Of a stretch of DNA of 64,000 nucleotides, positions 8,815 through 17,317 are shown piece by piece; position 1 is the first letter of the stretch, and each line of letters opens with the position of its first letter. The notes under the pieces were generated by a model. The model did not search any database. It saw nothing but the letters and a program-made list of their open reading frames with translations, and was not told the origin of the DNA. The translations under genes and the position numbers were made by a program. The DNA comes from an uncultured SAR116 cluster alpha proteobacterium (GTDB lineage Bacteria > Pseudomonadota > Alphaproteobacteria > Puniceispirillales > Puniceispirillaceae), in assembly GCA_902518965.1 (NCBI GenBank), contig CABYIQ010000001.1:1-64000 (forward strand). Reading direction: 5' to 3'.

Positions 8815-9717
8815 TTATTTGCTATGAAAGCCATAGAGACGTGCCGGGTTGTCCACGAGTATCTTCTTCTGAAGTGAAGGGTCACGTGCCAGCAATGGAA
8901 CAAGATCGAGCAAATCCCCGTCATTTGGCATGAATGTTTTTATGTTAGGGTGTGGCCAGTCAGTACCCCATAAAACCCTATCAGGAGCGGTCTCAACTAA
9001 TTCTTGGGCGTATGGTACAGCATCATAAAAAGGCGGACCTGCTAATGAAATTCTCTCAGAACCGCAGATTTTTACCCACCAATTATCACGGTGAATAAAA
9101 TCTTTTAATATTTTAAAAGCTTCCTGCTCAATTCCAGCAGAAGTTGGAATGCGGCCCATATGGTCCACAATAATATCCATGTCAAATTCTAAAAAGAAAT
9201 CTTGAAACTTGATGATATCGTCAGCATTAACGTGAATCACCAGATGCCAGCCTAACGGCTTTACACGGTTAAGCACACGCCGCATCATATTGAGTTCTGG
9301 TGTTCCACCCAGATGGGTGACAAAATTAAAACGAATGCCGCGCACACCGCCAGCGTTCAAGTCAGCAAATTCCTCATCGGTAAAACTGTCATTTGCAATG
9401 CAAACACCGCGATAATTTTCTGGATTTGCAGCAATAGCATCCATCATTGCTCGATTGTCTGGGCCATGACAACTAGCCTGTACGATTACCGCACGGTCTA
9501 TTCCCAAGGTTTTGTGAAGCGCAGCTAGCGTTTCTTTGGGTCCATCAGGTGGGTGATAGGTGGATTTTGAATGATAGGGGAAAACCTCATGTGGCCCGAA
9601 TACATGACAATGCGAATCACAAGAACCTTGTGGGGCCTTAAACCGAGGCCTTTTTGTGTTTGGGTCTGGCGGCATACAACTTCTCATGCCAGTGAGGGGA
9701 TGTGTATATTCACTCAT
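8815..9717 (-). CDS. ligI: 2-pyrone-4,6-dicarboxylate lactonase (LigI)
   Basis: LigI opens the lactone 2-pyrone-4,6-dicarboxylate to the 4-oxalomesaconate tautomers. Motifs of this amidohydrolase are clear: DSHCHVFGP near residue 35, IVDHMGRIP, and WGTDWPHPN near the end, where the Asp is catalytic. The track begins at 9735 inside ligU; I prefer the ATG at 9717, which overlaps the ligU stop by one base (TAATG) and gives 300 residues, close to the known 293. The coupling suggests equal expression with ligU. Confidence 0.92.
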   Translation of the reverse strand: MSEYTHPLTGMRSCMPPDPNTKRPRFKAPQGSCDSHCHVFGPHEVFPYHSKSTYHPPDGPKETLAALHKTLGIDRAVIVQASCHGPDNRAMMDAIAANPENYRGVCIANDSFTDEEFADLNAGGVRGIRFNFVTHLGGTPELNMMRRVLNRVKPLGWHLVIHVNADDIIKFQDFFLEFDMDIIVDHMGRIPTSAGIEQEAFKILKDFIHRDNWWVKICGSERISLAGPPFYDAVPYAQELVETAPDRVLWGTDWPHPNIKTFMPNDGDLLDLVPLLARDPSLQKKILVDNPARLYGFHSK

Positions 9718-10814
9718 TAACTCTGTCCGTCCCATACTGAGGCAGGCACATACACCTCGCCACTGCTAATCAGCCTAGTTGTACGCACAACACCTGCTCG
9801 CAAAATATCAATTTCTTTTTGATTCGGGTTTAGCTCGAGTTGGACGTCAAAAAACCCTGATGGATGCTCAATTCGCATGGTTTTGACATTTCCTTTTGGT
9901 ATTTCAGCCAAATCGTGTATCGCGCTATTCTCAAACAAGGCAGCAGTCGCCACCGAAACGGCCCCCAGCACGCCGATAGCCTGATGACAAACTTTTGGAA
10001 TGAAAGTTCGGGTACTTATATGACCGCCATTTATCGCTTTTGAAACAAGACACATTTTTGGCACCGCCATGTTTGATACATCGGCAAGCCCCATAGCTAA
10101 ACCGGCTTGGAGCCTAATGGCTTCAATCCTCTTTTTTAGCTTTTCATTTTTGTTGAGTTCATCTGGCGACTCTGTGCCATCTATCCCAAAATCCTCTGCC
10201 CGCAAACAAACAACAGGCATGCCATTATCAATACAGCTGACATAGACACCGTCAAATTCATTGCAAATATACCCTGTGGGAATTAAGTTTCCGCAAAGTG
10301 AGCCCGCCAGTTCATGGTATTGGCATGTCACGGGTGCAGCAGTTCCCATAACGCCATTGATCTTAGTATCGCCTTCGTAGACAGGCAATCCATCTTCAAG
10401 CTCAAAAATAAGATCACATTTTTTTTGACTATTGGCCATAAAGACACTGATTTCTGCACGCTCGCCCTCAATAGACATCATTCCCGTCTCGAGCGCAAAA
10501 GCTCCTACACCAGCCAAAATGTTCCCACAGTTCGGACTATCATCTAACCTGTCTTCGCCGACCATTGCCTGAATAAAATGAAAATCAATGTCGCACCCCG
10601 CATGGACCGATGGGCTCACTACAGCTATCTTTGAGGTAAGCGGATCCGCTCCTCCTAAGCCATCAATCTGACGGGGGTCGCCATATGCGCCCACAACCCA
10701 TTTCAGAACTGCGCTACGCACATCATGATCAGCGGGTAAATCAGTATTCTGAAAATAAATACCTTTTGAGCTGCCACCACGTAATTGCATATATGGAATC
10801 GCAGTCTGTCGCAT
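9717..10814 (-). CDS. ligU: 4-oxalomesaconate tautomerase (LigU, PrpF family)
   Basis: LigU moves the double bond of 4-oxalomesaconate to give the isomer used by LigJ. The 365-residue protein starts MRQTAIPYMQLRGGSSKG, the PrpF-family opening, and contains SPNCGNILAGVGAFALETG, with the family cysteine. Two tandem diaminopimelate-epimerase-like lobes fit the length. It starts two bases after ligC ends and its stop overlaps the ligI start. A methylaconitate isomerase is the main alternative by sequence, rejected because of position. Confidence 0.9.
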   Translation of the reverse strand: MRQTAIPYMQLRGGSSKGIYFQNTDLPADHDVRSAVLKWVVGAYGDPRQIDGLGGADPLTSKIAVVSPSVHAGCDIDFHFIQAMVGEDRLDDSPNCGNILAGVGAFALETGMMSIEGERAEISVFMANSQKKCDLIFELEDGLPVYEGDTKINGVMGTAAPVTCQYHELAGSLCGNLIPTGYICNEFDGVYVSCIDNGMPVVCLRAEDFGIDGTESPDELNKNEKLKKRIEAIRLQAGLAMGLADVSNMAVPKMCLVSKAINGGHISTRTFIPKVCHQAIGVLGAVSVATAALFENSAIHDLAEIPKGNVKTMRIEHPSGFFDVQLELNPNQKEIDILRAGVVRTTRLISSGEVYVPASVWDGQS

Positions 10815-10816
10815 AG

Positions 10817-11773
10817 CTAATCAGTTAACTTTTTCTCAATTTCGTGCATTACCCGCATCGCTGGCAGACATTGAGAAAGAGAACCGTTTGGCTCACGCTT
10901 CTCAGAAATTGCAGCAATAAATTCTCGGTTGATTAACTCGATCCCGTTCATTGACACATCAACGCCTGAAACATCAATTTGCTGCTCATTGCCGTCAAAC
11001 AAATCATCATATCTTGCGACATATGTCCCATTATCACAAATATAACGGAAATAAGTGCCCAAAGGGCCGTCATTATTAAATGATAAAGACAATGTGCATA
11101 ATTTTGACGTGGGTGTTTTCATAAGAATCCCCATATCCATCGCAATACCAAGCTCGGGATGTTTTGGTCCCTGAACAGCGTGAACCTCAGATATGTTCTC
11201 ACCTGTTTGATACATAAACAAATCTATTGTGTGACACGCATGATGCCAGAGCAGATGGTCTGTCCATGAACGCGGCTCTCCTTTGGCATTAATGTTTTTG
11301 CGTCTAAAGAAATAAGTCTGAACATCCATCTGCTGAACAGAAAAGTCACCAGAAGTAATCTTGTTGTGCACCCATTGATGCGATGGATTAAAGCGGCGAA
11401 CATGCCCAGCCATGCCTACAAGCCCTGTTTCCGCTTGTTTAGCCACTAGGGCTTCTGAGTCTCTCAGATTATCCGCCATCGGTATTTCAACCAGCACATG
11501 CAACCCCGCATCCATTGCTTTAAGGCCCTGCTCAGCATGCATCTGTGTTGGTGTGGCTAAAATCACAGCATCGATTTCACCACTTGCCAGCATAGCGTCA
11601 TAATTGTCAAAGCGCTTTGACACTTCAAAATGGTCTGCAACGTCATTTGCTTTTGCCATGGTTGTAGCCATTACCGCATGGACATCTACCTCCCCAATCT
11701 GGCTTAGCGCTTCTAAATGTTTCGTGCCAAATGCACCATTTGCTCCAGCAACGCCTATTTTCAACCTAGACAT
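10817..11773 (-). CDS. ligC: 4-carboxy-2-hydroxymuconate-6-semialdehyde dehydrogenase (LigC)
   Basis: LigC oxidises the hemiacetal of the ring-cleavage product to 2-pyrone-4,6-dicarboxylate with NADP. It is a Gfo/Idh/MocA protein of 318 residues: Rossmann motif GVAGANGAFGTKHLEAL, then VLVEIPMADNLRDSE, where the family's EKP is EIP, as in LigC, and WHHACHTIDLFMYQTG near residue 180. It lies 14 bases after ligB and 2 bases before ligU, inside the pathway operon. Confidence 0.92.
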   Translation of the reverse strand: MSRLKIGVAGANGAFGTKHLEALSQIGEVDVHAVMATTMAKANDVADHFEVSKRFDNYDAMLASGEIDAVILATPTQMHAEQGLKAMDAGLHVLVEIPMADNLRDSEALVAKQAETGLVGMAGHVRRFNPSHQWVHNKITSGDFSVQQMDVQTYFFRRKNINAKGEPRSWTDHLLWHHACHTIDLFMYQTGENISEVHAVQGPKHPELGIAMDMGILMKTPTSKLCTLSLSFNNDGPLGTYFRYICDNGTYVARYDDLFDGNEQQIDVSGVDVSMNGIELINREFIAAISEKREPNGSLSQCLPAMRVMHEIEKKLTD

Positions 11774-11787
11774 GAGTGAAATAACCC

Positions 11788-12633
11788 TTACTGATTTTCC
11801 AGAATAATGGCACCATAAGCGGTCGCTGATACAGGGATGTGATAGAATCTAAAAACTTCATCCACATGGTCACCCAGGGCACCGCGCATCACATTCCACA
11901 TGATCATTTCAACACCCTCTGACCCAGCTTCACGAATAAAGTCAGTGTGACTGTACGCAGTATTCGCCATCGGGTCTTGTGTAAGGTTATCTAAAAACTT
12001 CTGGTCAAATTCTGGATTTACAACACCTGCACGCTCACCACCTAGTTGATGCGACAGACCACCAGTTCCCCAAATTCCAACGGAGAGATCCTGATCAAAT
12101 TTGCTCACAGCGCGACCGATCGCTTGGCCAAGTTTGAAACACCGCAACGCAGAAGGTAGGGGATGTTGAATCACATTAACACATACAGGAACAACGGCGC
12201 TTGGCCATTCGTCAGGTTGGTCATAAGCAATAGACAAAGGAACGGTGAGGCCATGGTCAACATCAAGACTTCCAGCAACGGCCAAATCAAATTCCTCTGA
12301 CATGGCGCTTTCGACAATATGCCAAGCTAACTCAGGATGCCCCCTTACAATCGGCACTTTTCTTGGCCCCCAACCCTCGTCAGCAGGATTAAATTCTTCT
12401 GCAACACCAATGGTGAAAGTTGAATAGGCATCAAGGGAATAAAATGTTGCGTGATCGTTAAATACAATAATATTCACATCAGGAGTATTCTTTTTATGCC
12501 ATTCTCTTAATGGCTTGAGCCCCTGAAATAGTGGTCGCCAATAATCTTCCTCTGTCTTTCCATTATCAATTGCAGCACCTGCTCCAGGTACATGGGATGT
12601 CCCCATTCCACCAATAATTTTAGCCATCCCCAT
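11788..12633 (-). CDS. ligB: Protocatechuate 4,5-dioxygenase beta (catalytic) subunit
   Basis: The class III extradiol dioxygenase subunit holding Fe(II). It opens protocatechuate between C4 and C5. The 281-residue sequence shows GTSHVPGAGAA near the N-terminus, FNDHATFYS and VDHGLTVPLS, which contain the iron and acid/base histidines of LigB-type enzymes, and GTGGLSHQLGG. It overlaps the end of ligA by 14 bases, consistent with making a fixed alpha/beta ratio. Confidence 0.95.
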   Translation of the reverse strand: MGMAKIIGGMGTSHVPGAGAAIDNGKTEEDYWRPLFQGLKPLREWHKKNTPDVNIIVFNDHATFYSLDAYSTFTIGVAEEFNPADEGWGPRKVPIVRGHPELAWHIVESAMSEEFDLAVAGSLDVDHGLTVPLSIAYDQPDEWPSAVVPVCVNVIQHPLPSALRCFKLGQAIGRAVSKFDQDLSVGIWGTGGLSHQLGGERAGVVNPEFDQKFLDNLTQDPMANTAYSHTDFIREAGSEGVEMIMWNVMRGALGDHVDEVFRFYHIPVSATAYGAIILENQ

Positions 12634-13045
12634 TCTCCTTCTTACTGCGAAGGCCTTCGATCGCCCGACCGCCGGACAACATCATTTGTTGAAATTCCTC
12701 GAATGTCAGTTCTGGATCGCTCATCTTGCCATACATTACCTGAGGTGGATGTCGATCGTGAGATACTAATTTGAATGCATAATAGACATTGGCTCCAAGT
12801 CTAAGCATATCGAGATAGCGTCGCTCGAGAACCGCAGACTTCTGCTCCTCATTGACGCCAAAAGCGTCCATATAACTTGTTTCATTTTCACTAAACGCAG
12901 CTCGAGCATCAGCTTTATTAAGGGACATTAAAAACATATTTAGCTTATAGCCCTGCCGATATGATCGGCTGTCCAGCACATATGTTCCGGGCACATCGTC
13001 ATAATCGCGTTCGTCTTTATTTGTCGGCATGTTGTAGACTTTCAT
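12620..13045 (-). CDS. ligA: Protocatechuate 4,5-dioxygenase alpha subunit
   Basis: LigA is the small all-helical subunit that caps the LigB active site. DDVPGTYVLD, the GYKLNMFLMSLNKADAR segment, and QMMLSGGRAIEGLRSKK align with known LigA. The track starts at a TTG (13093) and gives 157 residues; the ATG at 13045 gives 141, matching the usual ~139, and restores a 74-base gap to the divergent LysR gene, so I chose it. Neither start has a strong ribosome-binding site. First gene of the lig operon. Confidence 0.9.
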   Translation of the reverse strand: MKVYNMPTNKDERDYDDVPGTYVLDSRSYRQGYKLNMFLMSLNKADARAAFSENETSYMDAFGVNEEQKSAVLERRYLDMLRLGANVYYAFKLVSHDRHPPQVMYGKMSDPELTFEEFQQMMLSGGRAIEGLRSKKENGDG

Positions 13046-13119
13046 TGATTTAGCGATTGACTTCAGATTAGGAGTGCCTTTATTTATGGACAATACTAAA
13101 AAATTAGGACAATTCGTCC
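13046..13119. promoter_or_regulatory. Divergent ligA / LysR control region
   Basis: The short gap between ligA (minus) and the LysR gene (plus) must hold both promoters. It contains an inverted repeat ATGGAC...GTCCAT (13086-13121), an inner CTAA-N4-TTAG, and GGAC-N5-GTCC. These dyads are candidates for the LysR operator. This is inference from symmetry and position. Confidence 0.5.
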
Positions 13120-14022
13120 ATGAAATGGGACATTAATGATATACCAGTATTTCTCTCTGTTTATAAAATGGGTGGAATTCGGGCTGCCGCTAAAAATTTA
13201 GGTATTCCAAAATCAACCGTAAGCCGGGTCATCACTCGGCTTGAGGAACAACTCGACACAAGATTATTTGACCGAAACACAAGGCAGTTTCGTCTGACTG
13301 ACGAAGGAGCTGTCTTCCATAGTTATGCTGAAACAATTGTTGATCACGCTAAACAAGCTGATGCCGCTATGGCTGGCATCAGACATTTGCCAACAGGTCA
13401 GTTGAAGATTTCCATGCCGATGGCATTTAGCCGTGAAGTAATTGGCGGCAGATTATCTGAATTTCATAAATCATTTCCCGAAATCACATTGGTTTTGCAG
13501 GTTACATCTGATGCGGTGAATGTACTTCGCGAAGATTTAGATGTCGCCTTTGTTGTGGAACCCGTGGAGTCTTCCGACCTAATACGACAGGTGATTTCTG
13601 ATACACCTCTAATTTGGGTGGCGTCTCCAAACTATTTAGACGATTTTGACATACCTGATTCACTGGAGGGCGTTATTCCCCATTTTAAGTTCTGTGAACA
13701 TCGCTATCGCAACAACAGATTAGAGGTCAACACACCTAAGGGACCACAAACCATTGATACATCTCCGCTATTGAGTATCAACGACCCTGTTATATTGCGG
13801 GATATTGCGCTCCAGGGAGGTGGAGTAGCTCTGCTGCCAGAATTATATTGTCGCAGGTTTCTTGCTAGCGGTGAGTTGAAGCAGATATGTCCAAATATCA
13901 GGCCACGTCAAAGGGCCCGCATTATAGCTCTGATGGCACACCGAAGGTTACAGCCTAAGAAAGCTCATATAATGCTTGATTTCGTCAAAGAGAGCCTAGA
14001 CTTCTACACAAAAGGTAACTGA
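13120..14022 (+). CDS. LysR-family regulator of the lig operon
   Basis: A 300-residue LysR protein. The N-terminal winged helix-turn-helix spans about residues 5-64 with GIRAAAKNLGIPKSTVSRVI, followed by LEEQLDTRLFDRNTRQFRLT. The rest is the periplasmic-binding-like inducer domain. It is transcribed away from ligA across a short gap with dyad symmetry, the standard arrangement for a LysR activator of a ring-cleavage operon. The inducer is probably protocatechuate or a 4,5-cleavage intermediate; that is inference. The sequence is of the CrgA-like subgroup. Confidence 0.88.
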   Translation: MKWDINDIPVFLSVYKMGGIRAAAKNLGIPKSTVSRVITRLEEQLDTRLFDRNTRQFRLTDEGAVFHSYAETIVDHAKQADAAMAGIRHLPTGQLKISMPMAFSREVIGGRLSEFHKSFPEITLVLQVTSDAVNVLREDLDVAFVVEPVESSDLIRQVISDTPLIWVASPNYLDDFDIPDSLEGVIPHFKFCEHRYRNNRLEVNTPKGPQTIDTSPLLSINDPVILRDIALQGGGVALLPELYCRRFLASGELKQICPNIRPRQRARIIALMAHRRLQPKKAHIMLDFVKESLDFYTKGN

Positions 14023-14099
14023 TTCTGCTTCAGGAATAGTATTTTATCAACTTTTGAACAGCTGAAGTATCGGCATTAACCTGATGAAGCATGTTTGCA

Positions 14100-14900
14100 T
14101 TATGCATCCATTGCCGCCCGAATATCCTCATCAGCCATCTCGCGACCCAAATAGGCTTCAACAACGGCCGAGTCACCTTTTACGAATTCTGGGGTGCCTT
14201 CTGAAATCTTTTGGCCATGGTCAAGTACACTAATAGTGTCACAGGTTGACATAACAACCTTGAGAATATGCTCGACCACAATAATCGTGAGGTTATAGCG
14301 CTTCTTTAGCGTCATAATTGTCGACATTAGGTTATCTACATTTACAGGTGAAAGGCCGGCCCCTGGTTCATCAAGGAGCAACATTTTTGGACGCATCGCG
14401 ATAGCCCGCCCAAGTGCCAACAGTCGGCGTTGACCTCCTGACAATTCAGCAGCAGGAATCTCTGCATGTTCAGCAAGGCCTATAAATTCCAGCAGCTCCT
14501 CCATTTCTTCACGTACGGCTTTATCCTGTCGCCTCACCTCAGCGCCATTAATTAGTGGCGCTAGAGGCCCGTATTTTGTATGCGGATGGTAGCCCACCAT
14601 TACGTTGTCTAGGACGCTCAATTCGCCATATAGACGAAGAAGCTGAAATGTCCTAGCTAGCCCAAGTTCAGCAATGGTATGCGCCGGACTACTGGTAATA
14701 TCTATGCCATTAAAACTAATTTGGCTGCCTTCATCCGGTTGATAAACTCCGGTAAGAAGGTTGAAAAACGTTGATTTACCAGATCCGTTGGGCCCAATAA
14801 GTCCATGAACTGTGTTTGGCTCAACCTTCAGGCTCACCTTATCGATTGCCTGCAAACCTCCAAAACTTTTACTAAGATTACGAGTTTCTAGCAGTGCCAC
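14100..14900 (-). CDS. livG: Liv-type ABC transporter ATP-binding protein (LivG)
   Basis: One of two ATPases of a branched-chain amino-acid type (HAAT) importer. Walker A GPNGSGKST (about residue 36), signature LSGGQRRLLALGRA, Walker B MLLLDEPGAGL and the switch His in VVEHILK are all intact. Length 266 matches LivG. It overlaps the end of the livM gene by 23 bases. Because the operon lies between protocatechuate and CoA-linked catabolic genes, the cargo may be an aromatic or hydroaromatic acid rather than an amino acid. Confidence 0.88.
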   Translation of the reverse strand: MALLETRNLSKSFGGLQAIDKVSLKVEPNTVHGLIGPNGSGKSTFFNLLTGVYQPDEGSQISFNGIDITSSPAHTIAELGLARTFQLLRLYGELSVLDNVMVGYHPHTKYGPLAPLINGAEVRRQDKAVREEMEELLEFIGLAEHAEIPAAELSGGQRRLLALGRAIAMRPKMLLLDEPGAGLSPVNVDNLMSTIMTLKKRYNLTIIVVEHILKVVMSTCDTISVLDHGQKISEGTPEFVKGDSAVVEAYLGREMADEDIRAAMDA

Positions 14901-15963
14901 CTAACTTCTCCTCACTTCTCTTAATAAATCTGCGGTTTCGAAGCACGCCCTCAAACCAGCCACCAATCCCCCTAGGCATAAATAGCACCAACAAAACCAT
15001 TGAAAGTCCGAAGACGAGCGGCTGAATTACTATGGGACGATCCATAAAATATACCACTAAATCTTTTGTCTGGTCATAGGCGATAGTCACAACGATTGCA
15101 CCTATAACACCGCCCCAAACATTACCAATGCCACCTAAGACTACCATGAGCAGTAAGGTCACCATTTCAATTACTGTAAAATTGTTATGGTGAAGGTAAC
15201 CTGGCGGCATATGCGCAAATAAAGCACCCGCGAGGCCTGCATAAATCGCGCTAAGTACAAATGCAAGCAGCTTGTATTTAATAACATTGATGCCGTTTAC
15301 TGAAGCAGCAATGGTATCCTCCCGTATTGCCTGAAATGCTCGTCCCGTAGCCGAGCGCAGGATCGAAAAAGAGAAATAGATCCCAACAAGGGCAGCTGTC
15401 ATTACCAAATAGTAATAGCTTGTAAAGGAGTCGAAAACAAAACTGCCAATACTTGGTGCAGGGATCATCATCAAGCCTGTACTAGAACCTAGTGCCGGTG
15501 TAACAGCAATAAAAATACGCACTGACTCGCCAAGCCCAAGTGTGGCTAGAGCCAAATATGCGCCCTCTAGCCGTACAGAAGGCAACCCAACGATGAGACC
15601 GGCAAAGGCCGTTACTAGAACTGCAATTGGAATTGATACCCAGACCGGAAGACCAAATCCAAGCGCTCCCCCAAAACCTCCGGGCTCAAGTGATAGCACA
15701 GCCGAAGTGACTGCGCCAATGGCGTAAAGACCAATATGGCCAACTGTAACTTGGCCGCAAAATCCTTTGACAATATTTAGGCCAACTGCAAGCAAAATAA
15801 ACAGACAAGACCGGTTTGCTAAGTCGATTAAATAACTGTTGAAAAAGGTCGACATAATGAAAGGCAGTGGAAGCAGCATTAAATATGCAATCAACCAAGG
15901 CAGAAGTCTATGACGACTTGCAAGCGCATCTATGAGGTCAGCAATACGCGATAGAAATACCAT
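14878..15963 (-). CDS. livM: Liv-type ABC transporter permease (LivM)
   Basis: A 361-residue inner-membrane permease with about ten hydrophobic segments. The family segments GFCGQVTVGHIGLYAIGA and GGIGNVWGGVIGAIVV are recognisable. It forms the channel with LivH. The gene is 95 bases downstream of the solute-binding protein gene, with a strong stem-loop in the gap, and overlaps livG. Confidence 0.88.
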   Translation of the reverse strand: MVFLSRIADLIDALASRHRLLPWLIAYLMLLPLPFIMSTFFNSYLIDLANRSCLFILLAVGLNIVKGFCGQVTVGHIGLYAIGAVTSAVLSLEPGGFGGALGFGLPVWVSIPIAVLVTAFAGLIVGLPSVRLEGAYLALATLGLGESVRIFIAVTPALGSSTGLMMIPAPSIGSFVFDSFTSYYYLVMTAALVGIYFSFSILRSATGRAFQAIREDTIAASVNGINVIKYKLLAFVLSAIYAGLAGALFAHMPPGYLHHNNFTVIEMVTLLLMVVLGGIGNVWGGVIGAIVVTIAYDQTKDLVVYFMDRPIVIQPLVFGLSMVLLVLFMPRGIGGWFEGVLRNRRFIKRSEEKLGGTARNS

Positions 15964-16016
15964 ATTGAACCGTTCCTTGCGGCAGATTTAAATATTAATA
16001 GCTAAAAATAAAAGAA

Positions 16017-16045
16017 AATGGTCGGGAACACGTTTCCCGACCATT
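16017..16045 (-). terminator. Stem-loop after solute-binding protein gene (partial terminator or mRNA stabiliser)
   Basis: A perfect 12-base-pair stem, AATGGTCGGGAA / TTCCCGACCATT with a CACGT loop, lies directly after the binding-protein stop. On the minus strand it is followed by TTTTCTTTTATTTTT. Such structures often lower expression of the downstream membrane genes relative to the abundant binding protein. Confidence 0.7.
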
Positions 16046-16058
16046 GATTTTTTTATGT

Positions 16059-17264
16059 TTACTCAAGTCCGAAATCAGGCTCCATCGTTACACGAGCAAG
16101 AACTTCAGTTTCAAAGTTTTCACCACCCTTGGTGTAACCAATGAGCACAGCAGTACGGTTACCATCACGGCACTGTGGGGTTGGAGCAGCGCAAAAGCTG
16201 ATTGGGCCTGAGGCCAAACCTTCATAGCCCTCTACGCTCGCAATTGCATCACGTATAGCAGTACGGTCATTAGCAAGTGACCACTGTTCTAATTTCAGAT
16301 CGGCGTTGTTCAGCGCAATTTCCATAATCCGAACAAGGTCATAAGCCTGTGAGAAATCATGGTCTGGCGCATGAATGCCATAACGCTTACGGGTCATCTC
16401 GTTAAACAATTTAGCGATTGGGCGATTGTCGGCGGCAGCATAGGCAGCTGTGAAGAATACACCCTTAGCAGCGTCACCTGCAATCTTTGGAACTGGCGCG
16501 TTAGAAGCTGAAGACGAACCAATACGGCGCACATCTTCACTAATGCCTGCTTCATAAGACTGTATGAGTGCTCGAGCCATAGTTTCAGCAAGAGCCGCAA
16601 CTAAAATACCGTCAACATTCATGGACTTGATCTTCTGCATGTGGGAGCGAAAATCCACTTCTTTTTCTTGCACATCGGCTCGGTAAGCAGGGTCGACCCC
16701 AAAGCGAGCGCGCATTTGCTTTTCCATGTTTGCGCAGTCACCCACAGAGGCTGCGTCAGCAGCACATATATAGGCTATCTTTGTACCAATGTTCTCACCA
16801 ACATATTTTGCATTGACACCTCCGTAGTAACGGCCTGACACCGGAATACGGAATACCCATTCACTTCCCTTTTGTGTAATTTTAGAGTTAGTGGAATGCG
16901 GGATCATTTGCGGAACGCCAGCCTTGGCTGTCACGTCAACAATCGGCAAAGATACAGACGAGCATGTTGAGCCAATAAGAAGATGAATATTTTCCTGGAA
17001 AATTAACTTATTCGCGTTTGCTACGCCTTTGTCAGACTTACATTCGTCATTCATAAGCGTGGCTTTGATCATATTGCCGTTAATGCCGCCAGATTCATTG
17101 ATCGCTTTGATCTCATCCATCACCATCTGGCCGTATGCTTGACCATTTTCACTTACCATTCGCATTGTTATCCCAACACGAATGTCACCGGCAAAAGCAG
17201 CGGTGGCAGCAAGACCAACACCTGTAGCTACTAAACCGGCGAAAACTTTATTCATTAGCTTCAT
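16059..17264 (-). CDS. Liv-type ABC transporter substrate-binding protein
   Basis: A periplasmic binding protein of the HAAT family. The signal peptide MKLMNKVFAGLVATGVGLAA ends near AFAGDIRVG, followed by the typical Rossmann-like lobes (GGINGNMIKATLMNDECKSD, LIGSTCSSVSLPIVDV). I chose the ATG at 17264, preceded by GGAGG at ideal spacing, over the track start four codons earlier. Ligand unknown: the position beside lig and quiC suggests an aromatic or hydroaromatic acid. It sits between livH and livM in the operon. Confidence 0.87.
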   Translation of the reverse strand: MKLMNKVFAGLVATGVGLAATAAFAGDIRVGITMRMVSENGQAYGQMVMDEIKAINESGGINGNMIKATLMNDECKSDKGVANANKLIFQENIHLLIGSTCSSVSLPIVDVTAKAGVPQMIPHSTNSKITQKGSEWVFRIPVSGRYYGGVNAKYVGENIGTKIAYICAADAASVGDCANMEKQMRARFGVDPAYRADVQEKEVDFRSHMQKIKSMNVDGILVAALAETMARALIQSYEAGISEDVRRIGSSSASNAPVPKIAGDAAKGVFFTAAYAAADNRPIAKLFNEMTRKRYGIHAPDHDFSQAYDLVRIMEIALNNADLKLEQWSLANDRTAIRDAIASVEGYEGLASGPISFCAAPTPQCRDGNRTAVLIGYTKGGENFETEVLARVTMEPDFGLE

Positions 17265-17317
17265 GTTTTCCTCCATTTAATTTTGGGCTTTGCCCTTATT
17301 CATAGCGAAACTAACCG

